NCBI GenBank assembly: GCA_001899255.1
Contig: MKVX01000003.1
Location: 62,001-126,000 of the forward strand
Source of the DNA: Rhizobiales bacterium 62-47
GTDB lineage: Bacteria; Pseudomonadota; Alphaproteobacteria; Rhizobiales; Xanthobacteraceae
Direction: 5' to 3'
DNA: 64,000 bases
The position numbers were made by a program, and so were the translations under genes. Position 1 is the stretch's first letter. Every line of letters begins with the position of its first letter. The notes beneath the pieces are model-generated. The model was given only the letters and a program-made list of their open reading frames with translations. It had not been told where the DNA came from and ran no database searches. Positions 9,579 through 18,273 of this stretch are shown here, piece after piece.

Positions 9579-11456
9579 ATGGCCAACCTCGCGTCGCGCA
9601 ATCACGTCGAGCGTGTGCTCGCGGCTGCGCAGGACATGACGGCGACGACAGGCGAGCCCGGCATTGCGACATCGTGGCGGCGCTGTCTGGTCGATCACAA
9701 GCTCGATCCGGCGCGGCGCGGACCGCCGCGCACGCTCACGCAATCCGAATTGAAAGACTGCGCGGCGCCGATCGACGCGTTGATGCATCTTGCGATGCCG
9801 GAACTGGAAGACCTCTACCGCGTGGTGCGCGAGGCGGGGTACTGCGTCAATCTCGCCGACACCAATGCCACCGTACTGGTCAGCCGGCTGCCCGAGGGCG
9901 AAGCCGCCACCATCCTGCGCAAATGGAAGGTCTACACCGGCTCGGTGTTCTCCGAAGCCACCGAAGGCACCAATGGGCTCGGCACCGCGCTGGCCGAGCA
10001 GCGGCCGATCCTCGTGCATCGCGACGAACATTTCCGCGAACAGTGGGCGATGTTCAGTTGTGCCGTGGCGCCGGTGTTCGATCACACCGGCCAACTGACC
10101 GGTGCGGTCAACATCACCTCCTGCCGCGGCGATCTCGACCGCACCGCGCACCAGATGGCGCTGGCGGTCACCGCGCAAACCGTGCGGCGCATCGAGGATG
10201 CCATCTTCCGCGCGCATTTCCGTAACGCCTGGATCGCGGCGCTGCCGGGCCATGACATCGCCGGCAGCCAGTTGATCGCCTTCGATGCCGACCAGCGCGT
10301 GCTCGGCGCCAGCCGCGCGGCGCGGCGTTCGCTCGGCCTGTCCGACAGTGTGATCGATGGCGGCGCGGCGCTATCACAATTCATCCGGCTCGACGCCGAC
10401 GCCATGCGATCGCCCGACGCGGCACCGCTGCTACGCCATGCCGACGGCACGCGGCTCGGCCATGGCCGCCTCAGCGCGCCGCAACGCGCGCGATCGACAA
10501 CATCGAACGCGGCCCGCGCGCGCCATCCCGCGGATCATCGTTACGCCGCGCTGTCGCGCCTTGCCGGCAGCGACCCGGCGCTGCAACGCAGCGTCAAACG
10601 CTTGATGCTGGTGGCCGACGAAAACATTCCAGTGCTGCTGCATGGCGAGACCGGCAGCGGAAAGGATATGTTCGCGCGCGCGATTCATGCCGCCAGCCAT
10701 CGTGCCCCTCGACACTATGTGGCGCTGAATTGCGCGGCACTGCCGGAAAGCCTGATCGACGCCGAATTGTTCGGCTACGAGGCCGGCGCCTTCACCGGCG
10801 CGCGCCGCGATGGCTCCAAGGGCCTCATCGTGCAGGCCGATGGCGGCACGCTGTTCCTCGACGAAATCGGCGACATGCCGCTGGCCTTGCAAACGCGATT
10901 ACTGCGCGTTCTGGAAAACCGCGAGGTGTGGCCGCTCGGTGCGCTGAAACCGGTGCCGGTCAATATTCGCCTGATCAGCGCGACGCATCGCGACCTCGAC
11001 GCCATGGTCGCCGAGGGTGGATTCCGCGCCGATCTGTATTATCGCATTCGCGGCCTGCAGGTCGAACTGCCGGCGTTGCGCGCGCGCAGCGACAAGGCCG
11101 AGGTGATCGCCCACATCGCCGCCGAGGAAGCGCCGCAGGCGCGCATCGCATCCGATGCGTGGAAAGCCATGCTGACGCATCCGTTCCCAGGCAACATGCG
11201 GCAGTTGCGGCACGTGCTGCGGCTGGCGGCGTGCACTGCCGAGCATGGCGTCATCACCGAGGCCGACCTCGATCTGCCGCCCTGCGGCGAACCTGCCATG
11301 GCGTCCGATCTCGAAGCCGCCGAGCGCAACGTCATTGCCGAGGCGCTACGCGCCCATGGCGGCCGCGTCGCGGCGACGGCGCAGGCGCTCAATCTCAGCC
11401 GCGCCACGCTCTACCGCAAGATCAAGGCGCTGAAGATCGAGTCGGTCCGGCACTAG
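9579..11456 (+). CDS. sigma-54-dependent activator, AcoR-like (GAF-AAA+-Fis)
   Basis: The 625-aa regulator has a GAF-type sensory region (about 65-200), a sigma-54 AAA+ domain (about 325-545), and a Fis-type helix-turn-helix near the C-terminus ending in [15 protein letters not shown]. Walker A is GETGSGKD at 356-363. The sigma-54 contact loop GAFTGA is intact at 403-408, and Walker B is GGTLFLDEI at 422-430, so it should activate sigma-54 promoters on ligand binding. Start ATG 9579 has GGTGGAG upstream. It resembles the acetoin regulator AcoR, but no acetoin genes are present. The only clear -24/-12 promoter I found lies at 13510-13525, before the LLM monooxygenase, which makes that the likely target (inference). 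Confidence 0.92.
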   Translation: MANLASRNHVERVLAAAQDMTATTGEPGIATSWRRCLVDHKLDPARRGPPRTLTQSELKDCAAPIDALMHLAMPELEDLYRVVREAGYCVNLADTNATVLVSRLPEGEAATILRKWKVYTGSVFSEATEGTNGLGTALAEQRPILVHRDEHFREQWAMFSCAVAPVFDHTGQLTGAVNITSCRGDLDRTAHQMALAVTAQTVRRIEDAIFRAHFRNAWIAALPGHDIAGSQLIAFDADQRVLGASRAARRSLGLSDSVIDGGAALSQFIRLDADAMRSPDAAPLLRHADGTRLGHGRLSAPQRARSTTSNAARARHPADHRYAALSRLAGSDPALQRSVKRLMLVADENIPVLLHGETGSGKDMFARAIHAASHRAPRHYVALNCAALPESLIDAELFGYEAGAFTGARRDGSKGLIVQADGGTLFLDEIGDMPLALQTRLLRVLENREVWPLGALKPVPVNIRLISATHRDLDAMVAEGGFRADLYYRIRGLQVELPALRARSDKAEVIAHIAAEEAPQARIASDAWKAMLTHPFPGNMRQLRHVLRLAACTAEHGVITEADLDLPPCGEPAMASDLEAAERNVIAEALRAHGGRVAATAQALNLSRATLYRKIKALKIESVRH

Positions 11457-11463
11457 CAAGCAC

Positions 11464-11556
11464 CGTCATCCTGAGGTGCGAGCCGTTTTCGGCGAGCCTC
11501 GAAGGATGGGCTGTCATTCCGAGCTCGCTCGCAAAAGCTCGCGCCCCGGAATTACG
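11464..11556. repeat. composite palindromic repeat (half type 1 + type 2)
   Basis: The first half (11464-11508) matches one arm of the type 1 repeat, CGTCATCCTGAGGTGCGAGC to CTCGAAGGATG. The second half (about 11510-11556) runs from GTCATTCCG to GCGCCCCGGAATTACG and matches the type 2 element at 28974. It sits between the convergent regulator and flavin reductase genes, where it may also act as a terminator. Confidence 0.7.
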
Positions 11557-11564
11557 TAGGTGGA

Positions 11565-12113
11565 TTACGAAAACCCGCTCCAGATCATCTTGCGCGCCTT
11601 GAGGTCGCCGAGCGACACCACCTCGCGCATCGCTTCGACATTGTGGAAGGCTGAGCGCAGATAGACCAGCGGCCGCGCTTCGCCACGGAAGCTGACGTCG
11701 CGGACGTCGCCGATGAACACCGAATGCGTCTTGGTCTCGAACTCCTGCCGCAACTGACAATCGAACGACACCAACGCATCTTCCAGCACAGGCGCCCCAG
11801 TCGCCGCCGTGGTCCAGCGCCCGAAGCCGAACCGGTCGTCGCCATCGACGCCCTTCTGGCCGCTGAAGGTCAGCGCCAGCGCCATGTGTTCCTCGCTGAG
11901 AAAACTGACGGCGAAGCAACCCTCCTCACGGATGCGCGGATGCGCACTGGCATTGCGGTTGACGCACACCAGAAGCGACGGCGGATCGTCCGACAGCGAA
12001 CACACCGCGGTCACGGTCAGACCGGTGCGGCGGCCCGCCTCGCGACCGACCGTGACCAGCGCCACCGCACCGGCGCAATGCCGCATCGCCTGTTTGAAAT
12101 TCTGGGCATCCAT
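11565..12113 (-). CDS. flavin reductase family protein (HpaC-like)
   Basis: The 182-aa protein matches the flavin reductase-like FMN-binding fold. It has an N-terminal FKQAMRHCAGAVALVTV segment, the TAVCSLSDDPP loop, and the TKTHSVFIGDV strand near the C-terminus. Such proteins supply reduced FMN or FAD to a separate monooxygenase. ATG 12113 is chosen because it begins the conserved fold; GGAGAG lies about a dozen bases upstream. The LLM monooxygenase gene lies 233 bp upstream on the same strand, so the pair looks like a two-component flavin monooxygenase. A repeat and a hairpin between them leave co-transcription uncertain. Confidence 0.87.
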   Translation of the reverse strand: MDAQNFKQAMRHCAGAVALVTVGREAGRRTGLTVTAVCSLSDDPPSLLVCVNRNASAHPRIREEGCFAVSFLSEEHMALALTFSGQKGVDGDDRFGFGRWTTAATGAPVLEDALVSFDCQLRQEFETKTHSVFIGDVRDVSFRGEARPLVYLRSAFHNVEAMREVVSLGDLKARKMIWSGFS

Positions 12114-12181
12114 GGATGGGATCTCTCTCCTTCGATGAAGTTGACATTCATCGCCATGCTTCAAAGCAACTCGTCGCTTGA

Positions 12182-12283
12182 CGTCACCCTGCGGAGGCCG
12201 CGCGGCAGCGCGGCCCTCGAAGGGTGCGTGCACGACCATCCTTCGAGGCTCGCGACTGACGTCGCTCGCATCTCGGGATGACG
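12182..12283. repeat. intergenic palindromic repeat, type 1 variant
   Basis: The element runs from CGTCACCCTGCGGAGGCC through CCTCGAAGGGTGCG, then CCATCCTTCGAGGCTCGCG, to CTCGGGATGACG. The two outer arms are inverted and each holds an inner hairpin. It lies between the LLM and flavin reductase genes. Confidence 0.75.
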
Positions 12284-12306
12284 TGCACTTGTCGCCGTCA
12301 GGCCAG

Positions 12307-12334
12307 TTACCTCTCCCGGTATCGGGAGAGGTAA
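12307..12334 (-). terminator. perfect 12-bp stem hairpin after LLM gene
   Basis: TTACCTCTCCCG and its exact inverse flank a four-base loop, 13 bp past the LLM stop codon. There is no T-run. It could be a Rho-independent-like stop, a stabilising hairpin, or a short member of the palindromic repeat set. Confidence 0.5.
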
Positions 12335-12346
12335 AGCATCCGCTCG

Positions 12347-13447
12347 TTACGCCGCCTTGCTGACGCCCGGCTTGAGATGCTTGAGGCGCGGCAGCACCTC
12401 CTGCTTCAACAGCCGCAGCGAGTTGTGCCAGGCTTCTGGCTTGTGCTTGTAATCGAAGCCGAACACCAGCAGCGTGCCGAAGCCGCCGACCTCATCGTAG
12501 ATCTTCTCGATCTTCTCGGCGACGGTCGATGGCGAACCGACGATCCAGTTATGCTTCGCGCAGTATTCGACGGTGACGTCGCTGTCCGGCACATCCGGCG
12601 CATGCTTGAGATAGTCCTTGAAGCCGAAGTGACCGAGCAGCTGCAAAAAGTATTCGCTCATCATGCGGCCCATCATGTCGCCGACCGACAGGCGCCAAGC
12701 CTCCTCGTCGGTATCGGCGACGAACACCTCGCGCACCATGCGCCAGTCCTGCCGGTTCGGCTTGCGTCCAGTTTTCGCCGCGCCGATTTCCACCGAGTCC
12801 CAGTGGCTCGACACATAGGCCGGGTTGAGGTTGAGGCTCATCGGGATGAAGCCGCGCTCGCCGGCGAGCTTCAGCGTGTCCGAACCCTTGCTCAGGCCGG
12901 CGACCGCGATCGGCGGATGCGGCGCCTGCACCGGCTTGATGTGCGGCTTGAGGAAATCGAACATCACGTCGGGCTTGGTGACCGTCCAGTATTTGCCCTT
13001 GTGCGTCCACGGCGCGTCCTCGGTCCACATCCTGAGGATGATTTCCAGCGCCTCGCGCGTCATGTCGCGGTTCTGGCCGGACATGCCGTCGACATTGAAC
13101 ATCGCCCAGTCGCTTGGCAAACCCGACGCGGCGACGCCGAAATTCAGGCGGCCTTCGGACAGATGATCGAGCATCGCCACGCGGTTGGCGAGTTCGGCGG
13201 GGTGATGGTACGGCAGCAGGAAGCCGCCGGGGCCGAGACGAATGTTTTTGGTCTCGCGAAACGCCTGCGCCAGCAGCAGGTCCGGCGAGGGATGCGGCTC
13301 CCACGGCGCAGTGTGGTGCTCGCCGATCCAGGCTTCCTGATAGCCCAGTTCGTCGGCCCAGCGCAGCACCTGCAGATCCCAGTCGTGGCCTTCCTTCAGT
13401 CCGCACTCCGGCGGATGCGACGGCATGGTGAAGTAGCCGATCTCCAT
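12347..13447 (-). CDS. LLM class flavin-dependent monooxygenase
   Basis: The 366-aa protein is a luciferase-like TIM-barrel flavin oxidoreductase. Visible family segments include the N-terminal IGYFTMPSHPP strand, WIGEHH, a LGPGGFLLPYHHP segment, LSEGRLNFGVAASG, and a C-terminal VGSPSTVAEKI. It should use reduced flavin and O2 to hydroxylate or oxidise an organic substrate. The length and sequence look closest to the limonene-monooxygenase-like group (impression only). ATG 13447 has GAGAGGAA eight bases upstream. A near-perfect sigma-54 promoter at 13510-13525 would give a roughly 50-nt leader. The flavin reductase gene follows. Confidence 0.88.
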   Translation of the reverse strand: MEIGYFTMPSHPPECGLKEGHDWDLQVLRWADELGYQEAWIGEHHTAPWEPHPSPDLLLAQAFRETKNIRLGPGGFLLPYHHPAELANRVAMLDHLSEGRLNFGVAASGLPSDWAMFNVDGMSGQNRDMTREALEIILRMWTEDAPWTHKGKYWTVTKPDVMFDFLKPHIKPVQAPHPPIAVAGLSKGSDTLKLAGERGFIPMSLNLNPAYVSSHWDSVEIGAAKTGRKPNRQDWRMVREVFVADTDEEAWRLSVGDMMGRMMSEYFLQLLGHFGFKDYLKHAPDVPDSDVTVEYCAKHNWIVGSPSTVAEKIEKIYDEVGGFGTLLVFGFDYKHKPEAWHNSLRLLKQEVLPRLKHLKPGVSKAA

Positions 13448-13509
13448 GGCAATTCCTCTCGTTTGGTTGCAACATGACAACGCGTCTTGCGCGCGTTGAT
13501 CCGCAAATG

Positions 13510-13525
13510 AGCAAACACCGTGCCA
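13510..13525 (-). promoter_or_regulatory. sigma-54 (-24/-12) promoter of LLM gene
   Basis: Read on the minus strand the site is TGGCACG-GTGT-TTGCT, an exact match to the consensus TGGCACG-N4-TTGCW. Transcription would begin near 13499, about 52 bp before the LLM ATG. A sigma-54 activator gene is 2 kb away and a dyad lies about 110 bp upstream. Confidence 0.85.
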
Positions 13526-13619
13526 GATCGCCGAGAACTTCGCCGCAGCGCAAACCGCAGGATTCAATGCCCTGCGTCGCGCTGTTGGCGATGCCACGTG
13601 CCGCGTGTGCGGCTGCGCT

Positions 13620-13657
13620 GTCTCAGGCGTGCGAAACGCCTGTCGCAAATGTGAGAC
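13620..13657. promoter_or_regulatory. candidate upstream activator site (dyad)
   Basis: GTCTCA at 13620-13625 and TGAGAC at 13652-13657 form an inverted repeat. Nested inside is a second dyad, AGGCG...CGCCT. The centre is about 140 bp upstream of the predicted sigma-54 start, where activator sites usually lie. The rest of the 416-bp region (13448-13863) shows no gene. Confidence 0.5.
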
Positions 13658-13863
13658 GTGTGCGCCGTGAACCTTTCGGCTGCGATACCGACCAACCCAT
13701 GGCGCTTGATCGCCTGATCCATCGCATTTGAATCGATTGCCGCGATACCGCACGCCATCATCAAACAGAACCGAGTGGCCGGCCCGATCGAAGCAAGCTA
13801 GTGTAACGCGCGCGCAAGCCGGATTTTCGCGGCGTATTGCAACTTTCATCAAGGAGCATTGCC

Positions 13864-14313
13864 ATGGGCGGATTCGTTGCCGACAAACAGGTTCCTTCCA
13901 TCATCGTTCAACTCGACATGCGTTTTCAGGGCGAAGCGCTCACCGAGATGGTCGGGCTTCAGAAGGAGTTCAAGATTTTCTCGGGGCGCCACACGCTGGC
14001 CAGTGCCGCTGCGCTGCTCGATCTGGCGCCGGGCGGCAAGGATCGGCGCGGCTGGTTTCTCTTCCTCAACGGACTGAAGAAGGTGCCGTCCGACGTGGCG
14101 AGATTGAACGGACACGATCGCATCATTTCCGCGCTGAAGAAAAACCTCGAAGCGAAATCACCGATGCAGGTGCATTTCACCTCGCACCCGGCAAGCGCCA
14201 CTCCCGGCGTCACTGTGACCCTTGAACGGCCGTTCAGCTACAGCCGGACGGAATTTCTCACCATCTCGGCCCCGACCGGGCGCGCGAGCGGCGGCAAAAG
14301 CAAAAGCGCCTGA
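13864..14313 (+). CDS. conserved-looking protein of unknown function
   Basis: The 149-aa protein is not recognised. ATG 13864 has a strong AAGGAG seven bases upstream, so the start is firm. It has no signal peptide or membrane segment. The body mixes hydrophobic strands and charged helices, and the C-terminus is basic (Gly/Lys/Ser-rich). It is divergent from the LLM gene and lies seven bases before a methyltransferase gene, with which it probably forms an operon. Confidence 0.8.
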   Translation: MGGFVADKQVPSIIVQLDMRFQGEALTEMVGLQKEFKIFSGRHTLASAAALLDLAPGGKDRRGWFLFLNGLKKVPSDVARLNGHDRIISALKKNLEAKSPMQVHFTSHPASATPGVTVTLERPFSYSRTEFLTISAPTGRASGGKSKSA

Positions 14314-14320
14314 CGGCGGC

Positions 14321-14965
14321 ATGGACGCCATCATCGCCGGCGTCGACGCCTATTACTCCGGCACGGCGCAACGCTACGGCCCGACGCCGCGCGGCGTCGA
14401 CTGGACCAGCGCGGCGACGCAGTATCTGCGCTTCGTGCAACTGCTGAAGCTCTGCGACTTCAAGGCGCCGTTCAGCCTCAACGATTTCGGCTGCGGTTAT
14501 GGCGCGCTGCTGGAATTTCTGGCGATGCGCCATGCCGGCGCCGATGTCGCCTATCGCGGCATCGATGTCTCGCAGGTGATGATCGATGCCGCGCGCCAAC
14601 GCTGGTCCGAGCGGCCGCAAACCACGTTCGAGCACGGCTCGCGCTGCACGGCACTGGCCGACTACAGCATCGCCAGCGGCGTCTGCAATGTCCGGCTCGG
14701 CCAGCCGCTGGCGGCGTGGGAGACCTACATCGCGGCGATGCTGGATCACCTGCGCGCCATGAGCCGCATCGGCTTCGCCGTCAATTTCATGCTGCCGCGC
14801 GACGGCGAGCCGATGGAGCACGAACTTTATCGCACCGAGCCGCAACGCTGGATCGCGCATTGCGCCGCGCTCGGCTGCAGCGTCGAAACCGTCAGCGACT
14901 ATGGCATGCGCGAGTTCACGCTCTTGGCGCGGATTCCGCCGTCAGCATCTGACGCGCCGCGATGA
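14321..14965 (+). CDS. SAM-dependent methyltransferase
   Basis: The 214-aa protein has a Rossmann-type SAM site with motif I NDFGCGYGALLEFL at about residues 49-62, and an acidic residue in YRGIDVSQVM. The substrate is unknown. ATG 14321 follows the previous stop after seven bases. The alternative in-frame start at 14222 lies inside the upstream gene. The 3' end overlaps the end of the convergent cyclase gene by 50 bp, so the two coding regions share sequence. Confidence 0.82.
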   Translation: MDAIIAGVDAYYSGTAQRYGPTPRGVDWTSAATQYLRFVQLLKLCDFKAPFSLNDFGCGYGALLEFLAMRHAGADVAYRGIDVSQVMIDAARQRWSERPQTTFEHGSRCTALADYSIASGVCNVRLGQPLAAWETYIAAMLDHLRAMSRIGFAVNFMLPRDGEPMEHELYRTEPQRWIAHCAALGCSVETVSDYGMREFTLLARIPPSASDAPR

Positions 14966-17900
14966 CCGGATCGAGTAGCGCGCCGTAAGCCGCCGCGCCG
15001 GTCGCCGCGATCATCGCCTCGGCATCGCGCAGCGCCTGTTGCGCTTCGCCCTCGGCGTCACCGGACAGCGATGCCGCCAGCGTCACCAGCGCACGGGTTT
15101 CCGCCAGCCGCGCCGCGCGTTCGCGCGCCATGGCCATCGCCGCGCGCGCCGCGGAAATGGCCTCGCTGAGATTGCCGCTGCGGCGATGCACTTCGGCGAG
15201 CCACGCCATGATGTCCGACTCGTAATCGACCGCCGCACGCCGCAAGCGGGCAAACTCCAGCGCCGTCTTGAGCCAGGCGACGGCGGTGGCCTGATCCCCG
15301 GCCAGCGAGCAGGCCAACCCCTCGCAAGCATCGGCATAGACCTTGAGGTACGGCAGCTCGCTCTTGCGCGCGATCTCGGTGAGGCGGCGCGCGTGGGTGG
15401 CGGCCAGTGCGGAGTCGGATGTCAGCCACGCCAGTTCGACCAGCCCGTGATGCGGGATGAACTGTACCGCCGGATCGGGGTGCTCCGACTCGCTGGCGAC
15501 CAGCCGTTCGAGGTCGCGGCGGCCCGCCGCATAATCTCCGATGCGCACCAGTATGCGCGCGCGCAGACTTTGCACCCAGCGTTCGATGTTAAAGCCGAGC
15601 AGTTGTTCGTGGTAACGATCGACCTGCGCGATGCCCCCGAGCGCGGCGTTGCTGGCGGCCAGCGCCTCGCGCATCTTTCCCGCCAGCCCATAGGCCTGAC
15701 AGAACAACCCTTGCAGCAAGGTCCGATGGCTGGCGTCGCCGGTGGTAGACAGGCCGTACGCCTGTTCGAGATGCGCGACGTAGGCATCCGCCGAACCGCT
15801 CGCGGCAAGGATACGGCCATAACCAGCCAGCAGCAGCATCTCCGCCGATGCATTGCGCGTCTCGCGCGCCAGCCCGAGCGCTTCCTCGGCGAACGGCGCG
15901 GCTTCATCCGCGGTCATGCCTTCGCGCCAGCCGAGGCTGACGATCTGCCCCGACGCCAGCATGCGCAACTGATCGTTGGCCGGCGACCGCGGCTGCCGGT
16001 CGAGCAGCGCGCGCACCTTGCGCCAGGATTTCAGCGCTTCGCCGATGTCGGTGGTGCCGATCCACAGCGCGCCGCGCGCGGCATATTTCGCCGCCGCCTC
16101 GACATCGCCGGCAGCCTCGAAGTGGTAGGCAATCAGCCCTGCATATTCGTCGAGGCGATTGTGATGGAAATGCTCGATGGCCTTGGCGACGGCGGCATGC
16201 AGCGAAGTGCGCCGCGCCTTCAGCTGCATGGCGTAGGCGACTTCCTGAATCAGCGGATGCCGGAACGCGTAGAACATCGAGCCGTCGGCGCCGACGGCGT
16301 GCCGCAGCAGATCGAGGTTGCAGAGCCGCGTCAGGCTGTCGGCAACCTGCTCGCGCGTGAGGTCGGAAACCTCTTCCAGCACCGCGAGGGGAAATTCGCG
16401 CCCGACGGTGGCGCCGATCTGCAGCACCGTCTTGTCGCCTTCGCGCAAGCGATCGATGCGCGCGCCGATGACGCTTTGCACCGTGGCCGGCAGCGTTTCG
16501 GAAGGATCGCCGTCGGTGACCAGATAGTGCCCGGCCTCGCCGACCAGGCTGCCTTGATCCGCCAACACCCGCACCAGTTCCTCGGCAAAGAACGGGTTGC
16601 CGCCGCTGCGTTCGACGATGCGCTGGCGCAGACTGCGCACCAGCGGATGATTGCCGACGGATTCCGCCACCAGCGCCGCGACATCCTGCTGCGACAGTTC
16701 GGCCAACCGCAATTCCTGCACATGCGCCGCCGTCTTCCACGGCGGATCGTAATTCGGCCGGTAGGTCAGCAGCACCAGCACATGGGTCTGCGCCACCGCC
16801 TCGACCAGCGTGGTGATGAAGGCCTGGCTGCCTTCATCGAGCCAATGAATATCCTCGATCATGATGAGCGCCGGCATGCGGCCGCCTTCGCGCACCAGAT
16901 TGCCGATGGCTTTGACCAGCCGCGCATGCTTGGCCTTGGGATCGAGTTTCGGCGCGGCGGATTTCGCATCCGCGACACCGAGGATATCGGTCAGCGCCGC
17001 GATATCGTCCGACAAGGCCGGGCTGATCGCTTCGACACCGGCGACGATGCGCGCCCGCGCCGCCTCCTTGCTGTCCTGCGGCTGGATGCGGAAGAACGCG
17101 CGGAGGAATTCCAGCAACGGCTGCAATGGGCCGGAGTAGTCATAAGGCGAGGCGCGTGCCTCGAGCACCGGGATGTGACGCTCGCGGCACCGTTCGGCGA
17201 ATTCGAAGCAGAGCCGACTCTTGCCGAGGCCGGGCGACGCGCAAATACCGACGACATTGCCGCGTCCGCTGCCGGCGTCGTGCAACGCCTGCTCCAGCCG
17301 CCGCAACTCCTCGCCGCGGCCACGATAGGCGGTCAGCATGGTATGGCCGAACTGCTCGCTGGTGCCGGCGGATTTCAGGCGCACCAGACGATAGACCGTC
17401 ACCGGCTGCGCGAAACCCTTCATCTCCTGCGCGCCGAGCGACACCGCATCGCAGAACGGCCGCACCAGCCGGAAGGTGGTTTCGGTCATGCAGATCTCGC
17501 CCGGCGGCGCCATGTGCTCGAGCCGGCTGGCGAGATGGATCGCGGCGCCATAGGCGCTCTGCTCGTTGGTGAGATGCAGCGTCAGCCCGGTGACGACCTC
17601 GCCGGAGTGCAGCCCGATGCGCAGCACCAGACCGTGCTCCTGCGACGCCTGCTGCATCGCCAGTGCGGCACGGCAGGCCAGCAGCGCGTGATCCTCCTGA
17701 ATGCGCGGGACCCCGAACAGAACCATGATGCCGTCGCCCATGGTGCGTAGCACCGCACCGTGAAACTGGTTGGCCGCGAGTCCCATCCGCGCCAGCGCCG
17801 GCGCGAGATGCGACAGCGCGCGCTCGGGATCCTTTTCGCCGATCAGTTCGGTGGAGCCGACGATGTCGGCGAACAGCACTGTGACGACCTTGCGCTCGGC

Positions 17901-18065
17901 CTGCGCGGCCGATTGGTCGAGCTTCTGGCCGCACGAACTGCAAAACCGCGAACCGCGCAGGTTGGGGGTCCCGCAGGCTGCGCAGGTCAGCGGGAAGTCG
18001 ATGCCGCACACCGTGCAGCGCCCATCTTCATCGAGAAGTTCGGTGCCGCAGGACGGGCAGATCAT
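14916..18065 (-). CDS. zinc-ribbon, class III cyclase, AAA ATPase and TPR regulator
   Basis: The 1049-aa protein begins with two zinc ribbons (C3, C6, C17, C20 and C28, C31, C42, C45). A class III cyclase domain follows with metal aspartates D67 (LFADIVGST) and D111 (GDGIM). Next comes an ATPase domain with a P-loop around 276-283 (ASPGLGKS, the first Gly replaced by Ala), then a long helical TPR-like C-terminal half. This matches the large cytosolic cyclase/AAA/TPR group, whose outputs are mostly unknown. Start ATG 18065 opens directly into the first ribbon. The Asn/Arg pair of catalysis is not obvious: the local sequence is AIHLASRLEH. Cyclase activity is therefore doubtful. Confidence 0.88.
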   Translation of the reverse strand: MICPSCGTELLDEDGRCTVCGIDFPLTCAACGTPNLRGSRFCSSCGQKLDQSAAQAERKVVTVLFADIVGSTELIGEKDPERALSHLAPALARMGLAANQFHGAVLRTMGDGIMVLFGVPRIQEDHALLACRAALAMQQASQEHGLVLRIGLHSGEVVTGLTLHLTNEQSAYGAAIHLASRLEHMAPPGEICMTETTFRLVRPFCDAVSLGAQEMKGFAQPVTVYRLVRLKSAGTSEQFGHTMLTAYRGRGEELRRLEQALHDAGSGRGNVVGICASPGLGKSRLCFEFAERCRERHIPVLEARASPYDYSGPLQPLLEFLRAFFRIQPQDSKEAARARIVAGVEAISPALSDDIAALTDILGVADAKSAAPKLDPKAKHARLVKAIGNLVREGGRMPALIMIEDIHWLDEGSQAFITTLVEAVAQTHVLVLLTYRPNYDPPWKTAAHVQELRLAELSQQDVAALVAESVGNHPLVRSLRQRIVERSGGNPFFAEELVRVLADQGSLVGEAGHYLVTDGDPSETLPATVQSVIGARIDRLREGDKTVLQIGATVGREFPLAVLEEVSDLTREQVADSLTRLCNLDLLRHAVGADGSMFYAFRHPLIQEVAYAMQLKARRTSLHAAVAKAIEHFHHNRLDEYAGLIAYHFEAAGDVEAAAKYAARGALWIGTTDIGEALKSWRKVRALLDRQPRSPANDQLRMLASGQIVSLGWREGMTADEAAPFAEEALGLARETRNASAEMLLLAGYGRILAASGSADAYVAHLEQAYGLSTTGDASHRTLLQGLFCQAYGLAGKMREALAASNAALGGIAQVDRYHEQLLGFNIERWVQSLRARILVRIGDYAAGRRDLERLVASESEHPDPAVQFIPHHGLVELAWLTSDSALAATHARRLTEIARKSELPYLKVYADACEGLACSLAGDQATAVAWLKTALEFARLRRAAVDYESDIMAWLAEVHRRSGNLSEAISAARAAMAMARERAARLAETRALVTLAASLSGDAEGEAQQALRDAEAMIAATGAAAYGALLDPVIAARQMLTAESAPRA

Positions 18066-18273
18066 GACGCAAGCCTTGTCACCGGAACAATTGCGAGAAC
18101 GTCAAAATAATGTGGGGCTTTTGTCTTGTGTTGTCGCCAACGTGTCGTCTGCCGCCGGTTGCGAGTTGCCTCGTCCCGGAACGCGCCCCGGCGAAATCCT
18201 ATCACGGTTCCTGCCGCGAGACGAAGGCGTCAGTGCCGATCGCGCGGCAGGACCGCGCGCTACAACCGGAAGC

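Noticed and set aside
9579-11456. Acetoin catabolism regulator AcoR
   Set aside because: The regulator is AcoR-like, but no acetoin dehydrogenase genes are present, so the specific name is not justified.
12114-12346. Second sigma-54 promoter before the flavin reductase
   Set aside because: A TTGCT hexamer exists on the minus strand, but no TGGC element stands at the required distance.
15039-17750. Long open frame of about 900 codons antisense to the cyclase/AAA/TPR gene
   Set aside because: GC-rich codon bias keeps the opposite strand open. Its Arg/Gln/His/Ala-rich product has no domain, and the sense gene has clear zinc ribbons and a cyclase.
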